64,000 nt of DNA from NCBI RefSeq assembly GCF_024127895.1, contig NZ_JAMYBK010000001.1:1-64000 (forward strand), in the 5' to 3' direction. The DNA is from Pseudomonas guariconensis (GTDB lineage Bacteria; Pseudomonadota; Gammaproteobacteria; Pseudomonadales; Pseudomonadaceae). Positions within the stretch are counted from its first letter, which is position 1; every line of letters begins with the position of its first letter. Below the pieces are notes generated by a model. It did no database searches. It was given only the letters and a program-made list of their open reading frames with translations, and was not told the origin of the DNA. The position numbers were made by a program, and so were the translations under genes. Shown here one piece after another: positions 20,821 to 29,692 of this stretch.

Positions 20821-21459
20821 TCAGGCGTCCTTCTGCTTGGTGCCGAAGATCTTGTCGCCGGCATCGCCCAGGCCGGGGATGATGTAGCCATCGTCGTTCA
20901 GGCGCTGGTCGATCGATGCGGTGTAGATCCGCACGTCCGGGTGGGCCTTTTCGACGGCCTCGATACCTTCCGGCGCAGCCACCAGGACCATGGCGCGAAT
21001 GTCGCGGCAACCGGCCTTCTTCAACAGGTCGATGGTGGCGACCATGGAGCCGCCGGTGGCCAGCATCGGGTCGATGATCAGCGCCAGGCGCTGGTCGATT
21101 TCCGGGGCGAGCTTTTCCAGGTAGGTGTGGGCTTCGAGGGTTTCTTCGTTGCGTGCGACACCCACGGCGCTGACCTTGGCGCCGGGGATCAGGCTGAGCA
21201 CGCCGTCGAGCATGCCGATGCCGGCGCGCAGGATGGGCACGACGGTGATCTTCTTGCCGGCGATCTTCTCGACCTGCACCTTGCCGCACCAGCCGTCGAT
21301 TGCGTAGGTTTCCAGCGGCAGGTCCTGGGTAGCTTCGTAGGTCAGGAGGGCGCCGACTTCCTGGGCGAGTTCGCGGAAATTCTTGGTGCTGATGTCGGCA
21401 CGGCGCATCAGGCCGAGCTTGTGGCGGATCAGCGGATGGCGGATCTCACGAGTAGGCAT
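20821..21459 (-). CDS. upp: Uracil phosphoribosyltransferase
   Basis: Converts uracil and PRPP to UMP. 212 residues; PRPP loop [19 protein letters not shown], uracil-binding tail [18 protein letters not shown]. First gene of upp-uraA. Divergent from hpt across a 164-bp region with the palindrome TAGATTAATCTA at 21497. Confidence 0.97.
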   Translation of the reverse strand: MPTREIRHPLIRHKLGLMRRADISTKNFRELAQEVGALLTYEATQDLPLETYAIDGWCGKVQVEKIAGKKITVVPILRAGIGMLDGVLSLIPGAKVSAVGVARNEETLEAHTYLEKLAPEIDQRLALIIDPMLATGGSMVATIDLLKKAGCRDIRAMVLVAAPEGIEAVEKAHPDVRIYTASIDQRLNDDGYIIPGLGDAGDKIFGTKQKDA

Positions 21460-21496
21460 GGGGGAGGGCTCCGGGAGGCGGGCAAAAAAACCGCGC

Positions 21497-21508
21497 TAGA
21501 TTAATCTA
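21497..21508. promoter_or_regulatory. 12-bp palindrome between upp and hpt
   Basis: TAGATTAATCTA is a perfect palindrome 38 bp upstream of the upp start. It could be a -10 region or an operator; nothing else in the sequence decides. Confidence 0.35.
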
Positions 21509-21623
21509 TTCAGCCTTGGCTGTCGTGCAGTCATTCAGCACGTTAGTCCATAAATGCTTGATCTGTGCCGAGCGGATGCGTACCTTTGCCCGCTTTTCCG
21601 ATTCCGAGCCCCTGGAGAGCGCC

Positions 21624-22181
21624 ATGTCCGCCGATCTCGAGCATATCCGCCAAGTCATGCACGAGGCTGACTGCCTGTACAACGAAGCCGAGGTCGAGGC
21701 GGCCATCGCCAAGGTCGGCAAGCAGATCTGCCAGGATCTGCACGACAAGAACCCGGTGGTCTTCTGCGTGATGAACGGCGGGCTGATCTTCGCCGGCAAG
21801 CTGCTGACCCACCTGCAGTTCCCGCTGGAGGCCTCCTACCTGCACGCCTCGCGCTACCGCAACCAGACCAGCGGCGGCGAGCTGTTCTGGAAAGCCAAGC
21901 CGGAGATCTCGTTCATCGATCGCGACGTGCTGATCGTCGACGACATCCTCGACGAAGGCCATACCCTCAGCGCCATCATCGATTTCTGCAAGCACGCCGG
22001 CGCGCGCTCGGTGCACACCGCCGTGCTGATCGACAAGGAGCACGACCGCAAGGCCAGCCCGGACCTCAAGGCCAACTATGTGGGCCTGCCCTGCATCGAT
22101 CGCTACATCTTCGGCTACGGCATGGACTACAAAGGTTACTGGCGCAACGCCAACGGCATCTTCGCGGTCAAGGGCCTGTAG
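21624..22181 (+). CDS. hpt: Hypoxanthine-guanine phosphoribosyltransferase
   Basis: Purine salvage: hypoxanthine or guanine plus PRPP to IMP or GMP. 185 residues from the ATG at 21624, preceded by CTGGAGAGCGCC. PRPP-binding loop VLIVDDILDEGHTL at about 113-126. The open frame extends 36 codons further upstream without conserved sequence. Divergent from upp-uraA. Confidence 0.95.
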   Translation: MSADLEHIRQVMHEADCLYNEAEVEAAIAKVGKQICQDLHDKNPVVFCVMNGGLIFAGKLLTHLQFPLEASYLHASRYRNQTSGGELFWKAKPEISFIDRDVLIVDDILDEGHTLSAIIDFCKHAGARSVHTAVLIDKEHDRKASPDLKANYVGLPCIDRYIFGYGMDYKGYWRNANGIFAVKGL

Positions 22182-22280
22182 GCTGCACGGGCCTGCCTCT
22201 GAGGGGTTCGAGCGGGGGGGGGCGGGCCGCGATAGCCAACAGGGCATGCTAGAGTGCCTCCTCATGCCAAGGAGCCTCAC

Positions 22281-22751
22281 ATGCGTGCGATTTTCCCCCT
22301 CTTGCTGGCGGTGAGCCTGCCGCTGTCCGCTGCACCGTTGCACAGCCAGTTCCTCCCGCCTGACGACCTGTCCCTGCGCCAGGAAGCGCCGACAGCCCAG
22401 CAGCTGCTGCAGGTCACCGACTATTCGGTGGTGGCCGGCATCCAGCGCCAGTCCGACCAGCAACCGATTCCGATCACCTCCTCGCTGCTGCTACGCCTCA
22501 AAGGCAAGCCGCTGAGCAAGGGCGCGACCATCGCCCAGGTGCTGGTCAACTTCGACGGCGAAGGCGGCAAGAGCCTGAAGAAGCCGGTCTACGATCCGAA
22601 GAAGCGGACCCTGACCCTGAACTACCCCCTTGCCGATTACCGGGTGATCATGGACCTTTTGCGCAACGAGACGTTGTACGTGCAGTTCCTCAGCTACCCC
22701 AATGGCCATGTCTGGGCCGACCTGCATACCGGTACCGTACGTACGCGTTGA
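22281..22751 (+). CDS. Conserved exported hypothetical protein
   Basis: 156 residues starting MRAIFPLLLAVSLPLSAAP, a Sec signal peptide cleaved around residue 17-18, so a periplasmic protein. AAGGAG sits 6 bp before the ATG. I recognise it only as a conserved pseudomonad protein between hpt and the PA4642-type gene. The mature part is basic in the middle (GGKSLKKPVYDPKKRTL), with no enzymatic motif. Function unknown. Confidence 0.75.
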   Translation: MRAIFPLLLAVSLPLSAAPLHSQFLPPDDLSLRQEAPTAQQLLQVTDYSVVAGIQRQSDQQPIPITSSLLLRLKGKPLSKGATIAQVLVNFDGEGGKSLKKPVYDPKKRTLTLNYPLADYRVIMDLLRNETLYVQFLSYPNGHVWADLHTGTVRTR

Positions 22752-22821
22752 GGCACGTGGGCCGTGGGGGGTACACTGCCGGCCTTCGAAATGTCCGTGA
22801 TGGTCCAGTTGGGAGTTGGCG

Positions 22822-23112
22822 ATGCGTAAAGACAAGAAACAGGTGATTGGTGACGAGATCAGCGACGAGTACGTCAAGACGTTCCTGCGGTTCGAGCCGG
22901 CCGACGGGGTGACCTCGCCGTCGCTGCACAAGCTGGTCAAGGCCTACCGTGGCCTGCGTGTCGATGACTTCGAGCGGTTCGTGGGTTTCTTCGTCGAGGC
23001 CGGCCTGGACCTGGACGGCAAGGACGAGCACGGCAAGACCTTCGTCGAGCTGATCGCCGACCAGCGTAACGCTGCCGAGTACATCGCGATCATCGACAAC
23101 GCCCGCGGTTGA
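22822..23112 (+). CDS. PA4642-family conserved protein
   Basis: 96 residues, MRKDKKQVIGDEISDEYVKT, cytoplasmic and acidic, with no known motif. It corresponds to the conserved Pseudomonas protein annotated PA4642, which lies next to mqo in other species as it does here. GGGAG about 8 bp before the ATG. Followed by a strong bidirectional terminator. Confidence 0.8.
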   Translation: MRKDKKQVIGDEISDEYVKTFLRFEPADGVTSPSLHKLVKAYRGLRVDDFERFVGFFVEAGLDLDGKDEHGKTFVELIADQRNAAEYIAIIDNARG

Positions 23113-23176
23113 TGTAGCCAGCATTCAGCAGGGCGGCTTTGCAGCCCCGGATGTGACTGAACGCCGGACCGCCAGG

Positions 23177-23210
23177 CATGAAAAAACGCCCCGAGGGGCG
23201 TTTTTTCATG
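23177..23210. terminator. Strong bidirectional intrinsic terminator
   Basis: A perfect 16-bp inverted repeat (CATGAAAAAACGCCCC and its complement) around a 2-nt centre, with six A before and six T after the GC core. It terminates both the PA4642-type gene and mqo. Confidence 0.93.
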
Positions 23211-23218
23211 GGCCGGTA

Positions 23219-24724
23219 TCAGGCGTAGTGCTGGGCCGGGCTGCTCTCGACCAGTTCCAGTACTTCGTCGTTGTAGGCGCTGATCTTGCGGTACAGGGCT
23301 GCGTCGGTGGCGAGCACCTTCTCGCGGGCCGGGAAGATTTCCTTGAGCTTGGCGGCCCAGGCGCCCTTGGCCTGCTCGGGGAAGCAGCGCTCGATCAGCT
23401 CGAGCATGATCGATACGGTCACCGAGGCGCCCGGCGAGGCACCGAGCAGGGCGGCCAGGCTGCCGTCCTGGGCCGAGACCAGCTCGGTGCCGAACTGCAG
23501 GATGCCGCCTTTCTTCGGATCCTTCTTGATGATCTGCACGCGCTGGCCGGCCACTTCCAAGCGCCAGTCCTCGGCCTTGGCCTCGGGGTAGAAGCGGCGC
23601 AGGGCTTCCAGGCGCTGCTCCATCGACTGCATCACTTCGCTGACCAGGTACTTGGTCAGGTCCATGTTGTCGCGGGCCACGGCCAGCATCGGGCCGATGT
23701 TGCCCATGCGCACCGACAGCGGCAGGTCGAGCAGCGAGCCGTGCTTGAGGAACTTGGTGGTGAAGCCGGCATACGGGCCGAACAGCAGCGACTTCTTGCC
23801 GTCCACCACGCGGGTGTCCAGGTGTGGTACCGACATGGGGGGCGCACCGACCGCAGCCTGGCTGTAGACCTTGGCCTGGTGCAGCTTGACGATCTCGGGG
23901 TTGTCGCAGCGCAGCCACTGGCCGCTGACCGGGAAGCCGCCAAAGCCCTTGCTCTCCGGGATGCCGGACATCTGCAGCAGCGGCAGGGCCGCGCCACCGG
24001 CGCCGAGGAACACGAAGCGGGCGTCGACCTCACGGCTGCCGCCGCTGTTGACGTCCTTGATGCTGACGGTCCAGCCGCTGCCGTTACGGCGCAGGCCGAC
24101 GACCTTCTTGCTGTACTTGACCTGGGTCTCGGGGCTGTCGCCCAGCAGTTTGAGCAGCTTGTTGGTCAGGGCGCCGAAGTTGACGTCGGTGCCCTTGAGC
24201 ACGCGGGTGGCGGCGATGTGCTGGTCGGCCGGGCGGCCCGGCATCATCAGCGGCATCCACTCGTTCATCACGGCCTTGTCTTCGGTGTATTCCATCTCGG
24301 CGAAGGCGTGGTGCTGCTTGAGCAGTTCGAAGCGCTTCTTGAGGAAGGCGACACCCTTGTCACCCTCGACATAGCTCAGGTGCGGCACCGGGTTGATGAA
24401 GCCGCGCGGCGAGCCGAAGCTGCCTTTCTTGCTCAGGTAGGCCCAGAACTGGCGGGACACCTCGAACTGAGTATTGATGTGCACGGCCTTCTTGATGTCG
24501 ATGCTGCCATCGGCGGCCTGGGGCGTATAGTTCAGCTCGCACAGGCCGGCGTGGCCGGTCCCGGCGTTGTTCCAGGGGTTGGAACTTTCCGCGGCACCGG
24601 AGTCCATCGCCTCGACGACCTCCAGCTTGAGCGTCGGGTCGAGTTCCTTGAGCAGTACGGCCAGGGTGGCACTCATGATGCCCGCGCCTACCAGTACCAC
24701 ATCAACCGATTCGTTCTGCGCCAT
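23219..24724 (-). CDS. mqo: Malate:quinone oxidoreductase
   Basis: A peripheral-membrane FAD enzyme that oxidises malate to oxaloacetate and feeds electrons to quinone. 501 residues from the ATG at 24724 (GGAGA upstream). FAD motif [17 protein letters not shown] at about 9-25, then [21 protein letters not shown], and the carboxyl [17 protein letters not shown] longer open frame at the amino end is not conserved. It is preceded by about 600 bp lacking an annotated gene, so a long leader or distant promoter is possible. Confidence 0.95.
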   Translation of the reverse strand: MAQNESVDVVLVGAGIMSATLAVLLKELDPTLKLEVVEAMDSGAAESSNPWNNAGTGHAGLCELNYTPQAADGSIDIKKAVHINTQFEVSRQFWAYLSKKGSFGSPRGFINPVPHLSYVEGDKGVAFLKKRFELLKQHHAFAEMEYTEDKAVMNEWMPLMMPGRPADQHIAATRVLKGTDVNFGALTNKLLKLLGDSPETQVKYSKKVVGLRRNGSGWTVSIKDVNSGGSREVDARFVFLGAGGAALPLLQMSGIPESKGFGGFPVSGQWLRCDNPEIVKLHQAKVYSQAAVGAPPMSVPHLDTRVVDGKKSLLFGPYAGFTTKFLKHGSLLDLPLSVRMGNIGPMLAVARDNMDLTKYLVSEVMQSMEQRLEALRRFYPEAKAEDWRLEVAGQRVQIIKKDPKKGGILQFGTELVSAQDGSLAALLGASPGASVTVSIMLELIERCFPEQAKGAWAAKLKEIFPAREKVLATDAALYRKISAYNDEVLELVESSPAQHYA

Positions 24725-25329
24725 TAACGCGTCTCCACAATCTACAGCACCTAATTGACAGCATAGGATTCCTGGGGTTGCCAGGATCGCCATGTCCGAC
24801 TCTTCGCAGTTCTTGCAACTTCCGCGGACACCGCCAACCGGTCTTGGGGTTCGCCTATTGAACGCCCGGAACTGCCGGTGCGGCAATTCGACTTATGGTC
24901 AAGGTATCCGTCGTGCGTGATGGACCGGTTTCAGATACCCATCCAGGATGAGCACTGTTGCCGTCTGTTCGGAGCTGTTCGGGACGTATCTTGCGCTTTT
25001 GCACATGCCAGACTGTTCATTTGCTCGCCACACTCTTGTGAAGTTGTGAAAAACCCGTTTTTTCACGCTCTTTTGGAGACGTGAACCTCAAAAGGGACTG
25101 CGCGATGGCAACCCACAGGTTCATGCAAAGCGGAAGGCCGGGAAACAGCAGGCACGACAGCCGATGCAAGACCTGAGTGGAAGGCTCTCTGTGGGCGAAG
25201 CGGTAAAGGTGCCGGGGTCAAGCGGCGGGTGCGGGGCCCGATCAGGAGACGTCCTTATAATCGGGGGGAGATTATAACGAGGTCGCGGGCAGAAAGGTCG
25301 TTCTTCGTGGCTTTTTATTGCGGCATTTG
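24725..25329. other. 605-bp intergenic region upstream of mqo
   Basis: No credible protein gene. It must hold the mqo promoter. Visible structure: GTGAAAAA-CCCG-TTTTTTCAC (25046-25066), a hairpin with A/T-rich arms, and a perfect 8-bp inverted repeat TTATAATC / GATTATAA (25255-25277) around a G-rich 7-nt spacer. A small RNA could be encoded but I cannot identify one. Confidence 0.5.
25255..25277. promoter_or_regulatory. Operator-like inverted repeat TTATAATC-N7-GATTATAA
   Basis: A perfect 8-bp dyad with a 7-nt spacer of GGGGGGA, 53 bp beyond the 3' end of the small minus-strand gene and about 530 bp upstream of mqo. On the minus strand it is also a plausible -10 region (TATAAT-like) for a long mqo leader. 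Confidence 0.35.
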
Positions 25330-25563
25330 TCAGGCCGGCAGGGTGCGTCGCTGCCAGCGATGGCTTGCGCGGGCGCAAACCCGGGCGTTGGCCGGCAGCG
25401 ACTGGCCCAGCCAGACCAGCCGGGCTTCGCTGACCTGCACCCAGCCGCTGCCGAGCGGTGGCTGGCTGCACTGCTTGAAGGCCAGGCACTTGCCCTCGGC
25501 GTCGAGGCGCGCATAGGTGTTGTGGCGTGGGCGATGGAAAAGCAGGGTCCAGAGCGAGGCCAT
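25330..25563 (-). CDS. Small conserved hypothetical protein
   Basis: 77 residues beginning MASLWTLLFHRPRHNTYARL, basic at both ends and without signal peptide or membrane segment. I recognise the sequence as one that recurs in pseudomonads beside the YajG-type lipoprotein, but no function is known. The ATG at 25563 is chosen for this conserved start; the open frame extends 11 codons more. Confidence 0.65.
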   Translation of the reverse strand: MASLWTLLFHRPRHNTYARLDAEGKCLAFKQCSQPPLGSGWVQVSEARLVWLGQSLPANARVCARASHRWQRRTLPA

Positions 25564-25736
25564 GGCGGGCGTCCTGTCAGGTCGGGTCTGGGGCAAGGAT
25601 AGGGCTGGGGTATGAAACCCTTGTGACAGCGGCGGGGTGCGCCTTTTGGCGTGCCTGCTTTTTCTTGCCGCTTATCGCTTGCCGCCCGCCGCTGGGTATA
25701 CTGTGGGCCTTTGCCGCATTTTCTGGAGAAACGCGC

Positions 25737-26321
25737 ATGTTGCAACGTCTGTTGTTCGGTTTGATCGCGGTGGCCAGCCTCAGCCTGGTCGGTTGTGCCC
25801 ACAGCCCGCAACAACTCAGCCCGCAACCCAAGCTCACCGCCCAGCTCAACCCGGTCGGCCATGGCCAGCCGGTGGTGGTCAAGGTGGTCGACGGGCGTGC
25901 CTCCCAGGCCCTGGGGACCCGCGGTGGCATGTATCCGGAGACCAGCACCATCAGCGTCAATGGCAACGACATCGTACCCAAGCTGCAGGCCCAGGCCGAG
26001 GCGGCGGTGCGCCTGCTCGGCTTCACCCCGACGCCGAACGCCTACAACGCCCCGCAGTTGACCGTGACCCTGGCCGAGCTGAAGTACCAGTCGCCCAAGG
26101 ACAACCTGTACGTGACCGAGGCCACCATCGGCGCCACCTTCCGCGCCGATGTGTCCAACGCCAACCGTCGCTACAGCGGCCGCTACGGCGCGACCCTGGA
26201 CCAGCGCTTCGGCATGGCGCCGAATCAGGAGACCAACACCAAGCTGGTGAGCGACGTGCTCAGCGATGCCCTGACTCGCCTGTTCAAGGACCCGACCATC
26301 GGCCAGGTGCTCGGCGAATAA
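25737..26321 (+). CDS. YajG-family lipoprotein
   Basis: A 194-residue lipoprotein with lipobox LVGC, Cys20. The mature part has the YajG pattern VVVKVVDGRAS, then LGFTPTPNAYNAPQLTVTLAELKY and a repeat-like end. E. coli yajG lies by ampG and is of unknown function. TGGAGAA precedes the ATG at 25737. Monocistronic with its own terminator. Confidence 0.85.
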   Translation: MLQRLLFGLIAVASLSLVGCAHSPQQLSPQPKLTAQLNPVGHGQPVVVKVVDGRASQALGTRGGMYPETSTISVNGNDIVPKLQAQAEAAVRLLGFTPTPNAYNAPQLTVTLAELKYQSPKDNLYVTEATIGATFRADVSNANRRYSGRYGATLDQRFGMAPNQETNTKLVSDVLSDALTRLFKDPTIGQVLGE

Positions 26322-26340
26322 ACCTTTCGTCCCTCGTTAT

Positions 26341-26382
26341 GAAAAAGCCCGCTGTCCGGATGGCTGGACAGCGGGCTTTTTC
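26341..26382. terminator. Strong bidirectional intrinsic terminator
   Basis: A perfect 17-bp stem (GAAAAAGCCCGCTGTCC and complement) with an 8-nt loop and A/T tracts on both sides, between the convergent YajG lipoprotein and the small gene at 26395. Confidence 0.93.
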
Positions 26383-26394
26383 GTGTAGGGTGCG

Positions 26395-26601
26395 TCAGGC
26401 GGCTTCGGTGTAGAAATCCAGCAGGCTGATGCCGGTCTGCACGTCGATTTCCGGGAGGTCCTGGTGGGCGTGGCCGCCGAGGGCGCAGTAGACCAGCCAC
26501 TGGCGATCCTGGACATTGATGGCGAAGCCGTCGATCAGTGCCTGCTGTTCTTCGCTCTGGGCGACGAGGTAGAGGCGGTCCTGGTTTTCGGCGTGCAGCA
26601 T
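26395..26601 (-). CDS. Small conserved hypothetical protein
   Basis: 68 residues, acidic and soluble, starting MLHAENQDRLYLVAQ. CCGGAG lies 6 bp before the ATG. Its position between YajG and the membrane protein is conserved to my memory of P. putida. No motif; function unknown. Confidence 0.65.
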   Translation of the reverse strand: MLHAENQDRLYLVAQSEEQQALIDGFAINVQDRQWLVYCALGGHAHQDLPEIDVQTGISLLDFYTEAA

Positions 26602-26760
26602 GACAAGCTCCGGTGAGGGGAAAAGGCCGACAGGGTGGCTTGCCTGGATGACGAGCGTGTTACAGACAAAATTTAGTGACAGTTGGTCGCAAAAAACGGG
26701 CGCGCCAGTCGGGCTTGGGTAGAATGCCGGCTTTCGCTGTCGTTATTCCGAGGTTGCGTG

Positions 26761-27021
26761 ATGTCCTTGCAAATGCTCTGGGGGTTCCTGGCCGCCCATC
26801 CGACCAAGCTGATCAACCTGCTGGCGCTGTTGATGACCTGCCCTGGCGGATTGCTGCTGCACAGTGCCCGTCGCCGCGAGATCGTGAGCCGTGAGAGCCT
26901 GGCCGCCGACGAAGGCGTGGTCGATGCCTTCGACCAGCGCGTGCCACGCTACTACTACATCCTCGGCTTTTCCTGCCTGGCCATGGCGTTGCTGTTGTCC
27001 TGGTTCAGCACCTGGGTCTGA
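26761..27021 (+). CDS. Small inner-membrane conserved hypothetical protein
   Basis: 86 residues, with two hydrophobic segments (about 15-30, INLLALLMTCPGGLLL, and 67-84, YYILGFSCLAMALLLSW) joined by a charged loop. The ATG at 26761 is preferred over further-upstream codons because it begins at the first amphipathic helix. Followed by a REP. Function unknown. Confidence 0.65.
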   Translation: MSLQMLWGFLAAHPTKLINLLALLMTCPGGLLLHSARRREIVSRESLAADEGVVDAFDQRVPRYYYILGFSCLAMALLLSWFSTWV

Positions 27022-27117
27022 GGGCGCGAGTAGGCGCTCCCTGGGCAAACGTAACGCCTTTGATTTAGCGGGAAACCTGCGGGGGCGGGGGCCGATTAAG
27101 AATCTCACCCGCCATTT

Positions 27118-27170
27118 GGGGCCGTTTCAAGCCCCATCGCCGGCAAGCCGGCTCCCACAGGGGCCCTGCA
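27118..27170. repeat. REP element
   Basis: GGGGCCGTTTCAAGCCCC followed by ATCGCCGGCAAGCCGGCTCCCACAGG, the P. putida REP arrangement. A partial second copy (TGTGGGAGCACC) lies at about 27201-27212, converging on the acyltransferase gene end. Confidence 0.7.
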
Positions 27171-27215
27171 AGCCGCATCATGTGGGGTCCACTTGCATGC
27201 TGTGGGAGCACCGTG

Positions 27216-28385
27216 TCAAGCCACAGGGCTCTGCAACCTGACCTGGTACTGGTTGCGCACCGGCGTCGCATACTGCTGGATCAGGTAGGGCCGGTGCTCC
27301 ACCGGGCAGGCATCCAGGCGGCGCTGCCATTCTTCCTTGGCCCGGGCCAGCTCCTCGGCGGGGAACAGCTTCTGCGCTGTCGGCACCTGCAGTGCAGGGT
27401 CCGCTGCATCCCACATCCCATAGGCCAGGTAGTGCACCGGGAACAACCGGTAGCCGCCGAGGATCTGCCGGTCGATTTCCTGGGCCAGTTGCTTGGTGTC
27501 CTCGTAATACTCGGTCACCGGCGGCGCGAAGTTGATGTGCACCCGCCCCTTGTAGCCGGTGATGCCCAGGGCGATGCTGTTGTCGTCCTCGCCAGGCGCC
27601 TTGGTGTAGCCGCCGGTGGTGGCGCGGATGTACAGCTCGCGGGCCTTGGCCAGGTCGCACGGGTCGTATTCGTAGCTGATCGACACCGGGATCAGGTTCA
27701 GGCCCTGGATCACCGCGCCGAACGGCTCGTCCTTGCGGCTCATGTGGAACATCTTGAGGATCGCCGAATCGGTACGGTCGTCGCCGTCCTTGGCCCGGCC
27801 TTCGGCCTGGGCGATCCAGATCGACACGCAGTCGTTGCGGATCGAGTGATTGATGTAGGCCGACAGCAATTGGTAGGCCGCCAGCTTTTCCCGGCGACCG
27901 CTCAGCGAGCGGTGGACGATGAAGCTCTTGTTCAGCCGCATCATGTCGCTGACGAAGGGCTTTTGCAGCAGGTTGTCGCCGATGGCGATGCGTGGCGTCG
28001 GCAGGCCGGCGTGATACACCGCGTAGTTGACGAAGGCCGGGTCCATCACGATGTCGCGATGGTTGGCCAGGAACAGGTAGGCCTCGCCCGACTTGAGCTG
28101 CTCGACGCCCGAGTAGGTGACGCCGTCGGTGGCGCGTTCGATGGTCTGGTCGACGTAGTACTCGACTTTGTCCTGCAGGGTCGAAATGCATTCGACGCCT
28201 GCGAATTCCTTGCGCAGGCGGCGGGCGATCAGCGGTTTGAGCAGCCAGCCGAAGGCGCCCGCCATGCGCGGGAAGCGGAAGTGGGTGAGGATATCGAGGA
28301 ATGCCGGGTCGCTGAGCAGGCGTGCCAGAACGGCAGGGACCTCAGCGTCGTCGTACGGTCGGATGGCATCGAATTCGCCCATCAT
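27216..28385 (-). CDS. PlsC-like acyltransferase family protein
   Basis: 389 residues. The motif FLANHRDIVMDPAFVNY resembles the NHxxxxD acyl-transfer motif of glycerol-phosphate acyltransferases, and VSIWIAQAEGRAKDGDDRT the substrate-binding block. No clear membrane span. Probably acylates a glycerolipid precursor; substrate not determined. Two adjacent ATG codons (28385, 28382) follow AAGAGAG; the first is taken. Monocistronic. Confidence 0.8.
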   Translation of the reverse strand: MMGEFDAIRPYDDAEVPAVLARLLSDPAFLDILTHFRFPRMAGAFGWLLKPLIARRLRKEFAGVECISTLQDKVEYYVDQTIERATDGVTYSGVEQLKSGEAYLFLANHRDIVMDPAFVNYAVYHAGLPTPRIAIGDNLLQKPFVSDMMRLNKSFIVHRSLSGRREKLAAYQLLSAYINHSIRNDCVSIWIAQAEGRAKDGDDRTDSAILKMFHMSRKDEPFGAVIQGLNLIPVSISYEYDPCDLAKARELYIRATTGGYTKAPGEDDNSIALGITGYKGRVHINFAPPVTEYYEDTKQLAQEIDRQILGGYRLFPVHYLAYGMWDAADPALQVPTAQKLFPAEELARAKEEWQRRLDACPVEHRPYLIQQYATPVRNQYQVRLQSPVA

Positions 28386-28507
28386 GCTCTCTTGTTGGAA
28401 ACGGCTAGGGTAGTAAGGTAGGGACGGGTCCGAAAAAACGGCTCGGACACACACAGGCCCTGTAAACAGACCGGCAATTATACGCACAAGTCACCGCGGA
28501 GGCCGCG

Positions 28508-28693
28508 ATGCTGGAAACCGACTTCTATCGTTGCCCGTATTGCGGCGAATCGGTGGAGACCACCGTCGACCTTTCCGGCGGGGACCAGGTCTATACCGAG
28601 GACTGCCAGGTCTGTTGCCAGCCCATCGTGTTCATTCTGCAGGTGCATGGTGACGAATGGATGCTCGAGGTCAGACGCGAGGACGATGCCTGA
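28508..28693 (+). CDS. CPXCG-motif cysteine-rich zinc-ribbon protein
   Basis: 61 residues with CPYCG (Cys9, Cys12) and CQVCC (Cys33, Cys36/37), a small treble-clef/zinc-ribbon arrangement. The family is conserved in gammaproteobacteria without known function. GGAGG precedes the ATG. Its stop overlaps the next start (TGATG), so the two are co-translated. Confidence 0.85.
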   Translation: MLETDFYRCPYCGESVETTVDLSGGDQVYTEDCQVCCQPIVFILQVHGDEWMLEVRREDDA

Positions 28694-28953
28694 TGCGACG
28701 GATCTACGAACCGGAAAGCCTGATGGAGGCCGAACTGCTGCTGGGCATGCTCGTCAGCGAGGGGGTCGATGCGCACCTGGTGGGCCGCGACCTGGTCGGT
28801 GCTGCCGGCGAGTTGCCGATGCACGGGTTGCTGGGCCTGGCGGTGGCGGACGAGCAGGCCGGCTACGCACGGCAGCTGATCGATGCGTACAATGCCGCCC
28901 AGCCACTTGCCGGCGACGAACCGGAGAGTTTCCCCGGAATCCTGATTTGCTAG
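28693..28953 (+). CDS. DUF2007-domain putative signal-transducing protein
   Basis: 86 residues. The amino half IYEPESLMEAELLLGMLVSEGVDAHL is the DUF2007 pattern, a ferredoxin-like fold annotated as putative signal transduction. Translationally coupled to the CPXCG gene and 12 bp before the YedK-type gene, giving a three-gene unit. Function unknown. Confidence 0.8.
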   Translation: MRRIYEPESLMEAELLLGMLVSEGVDAHLVGRDLVGAAGELPMHGLLGLAVADEQAGYARQLIDAYNAAQPLAGDEPESFPGILIC

Positions 28954-28965
28954 GTTTTTATCGCC

Positions 28966-29586
28966 ATGTGTGGACGCTACGCCTTGTTTCGCTGGTCTGC
29001 GGCCTTTGCCGCCTTGCCGGGGTATCCCACCGACCAGCGGGCGCAATGGAACATCGCCCCGGGCGGCTCGGTGCTGATCCAGCGCCTGGTCGACGGCCAG
29101 TTGCAACTGGCGCGGGCGCGCTGGGGGCTGACCCCGGCCTGGCTCACCGACCTTTCCCGCACGCCTGCCCAGGCCCGCGCCGAGACCCTCGTCGAGCAGC
29201 CGATGTTCCGTGAGGCGTTTCGCCGGCGCCGCTGCCTGATGCCGGCCAATGGTTTCTACGAATGGCGTGGCAACGTGCGCAAACGGCCGTACTGGTTGAC
29301 GCCGGGGGAGGGTTCGTCACTGTTCTTCGCTGCGCTGTGGGAGGCCTACCCGGTGCAGGAGCAGGTGTGGCTGAGCTGCGCGGTGGTGACCCAGGCGGCG
29401 ATGAACCAGCGTCGGCCGTTGATCCTGGATGAAGCGGGGCAGGCGGCCTGGCTCGACCCCGACACGCCATTGCCGCGCCTGCACGAGCTGCTGGCCAGCC
29501 CGCCGGCCGCCCTGCGCGAGCGGGCGCTGGCGCCTTTCGTCAATGATCCGAAGCTCGATGCGCCGGAGTGCCTGACCCCGGCCTGA
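28966..29586 (+). CDS. SOS-response-associated YedK/HMCES-type protein, variant active site
   Basis: 206 residues. Members form a covalent thiazolidine link between Cys2 and abasic sites in single-stranded DNA, protecting them. Here Cys2 (MCGRYA) and the Glu of GFYEW (Glu99) are kept. The Asn of the family NARSET-type motif is Gln69 (QARAET), and the His of the IHDRRP motif aligns with Asn147 (MNQRRPLIL). Cross-linking could remain, but acid/base steps assigned to those residues may differ. Third gene of the CPXCG-DUF2007 unit. No LexA box was found by eye. Confidence 0.88.
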   Translation: MCGRYALFRWSAAFAALPGYPTDQRAQWNIAPGGSVLIQRLVDGQLQLARARWGLTPAWLTDLSRTPAQARAETLVEQPMFREAFRRRRCLMPANGFYEWRGNVRKRPYWLTPGEGSSLFFAALWEAYPVQEQVWLSCAVVTQAAMNQRRPLILDEAGQAAWLDPDTPLPRLHELLASPPAALRERALAPFVNDPKLDAPECLTPA

Positions 29587-29692
29587 TGCCGTCGTGAGAA
29601 CGCATGGGGCTGGCGAGAAATCTTCCCTGCGGCTCTGGCGGGGGCTGGCGTCTCGGCCTAGGATACGCCGCATGTACAGAGGGAGTGTTTCC

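Noticed and set aside
25121..25489. Minus-strand frame upstream of mqo containing several Cys
   Set aside because: Overlaps the more credible small gene at 25330 in another frame and has no conserved motif.
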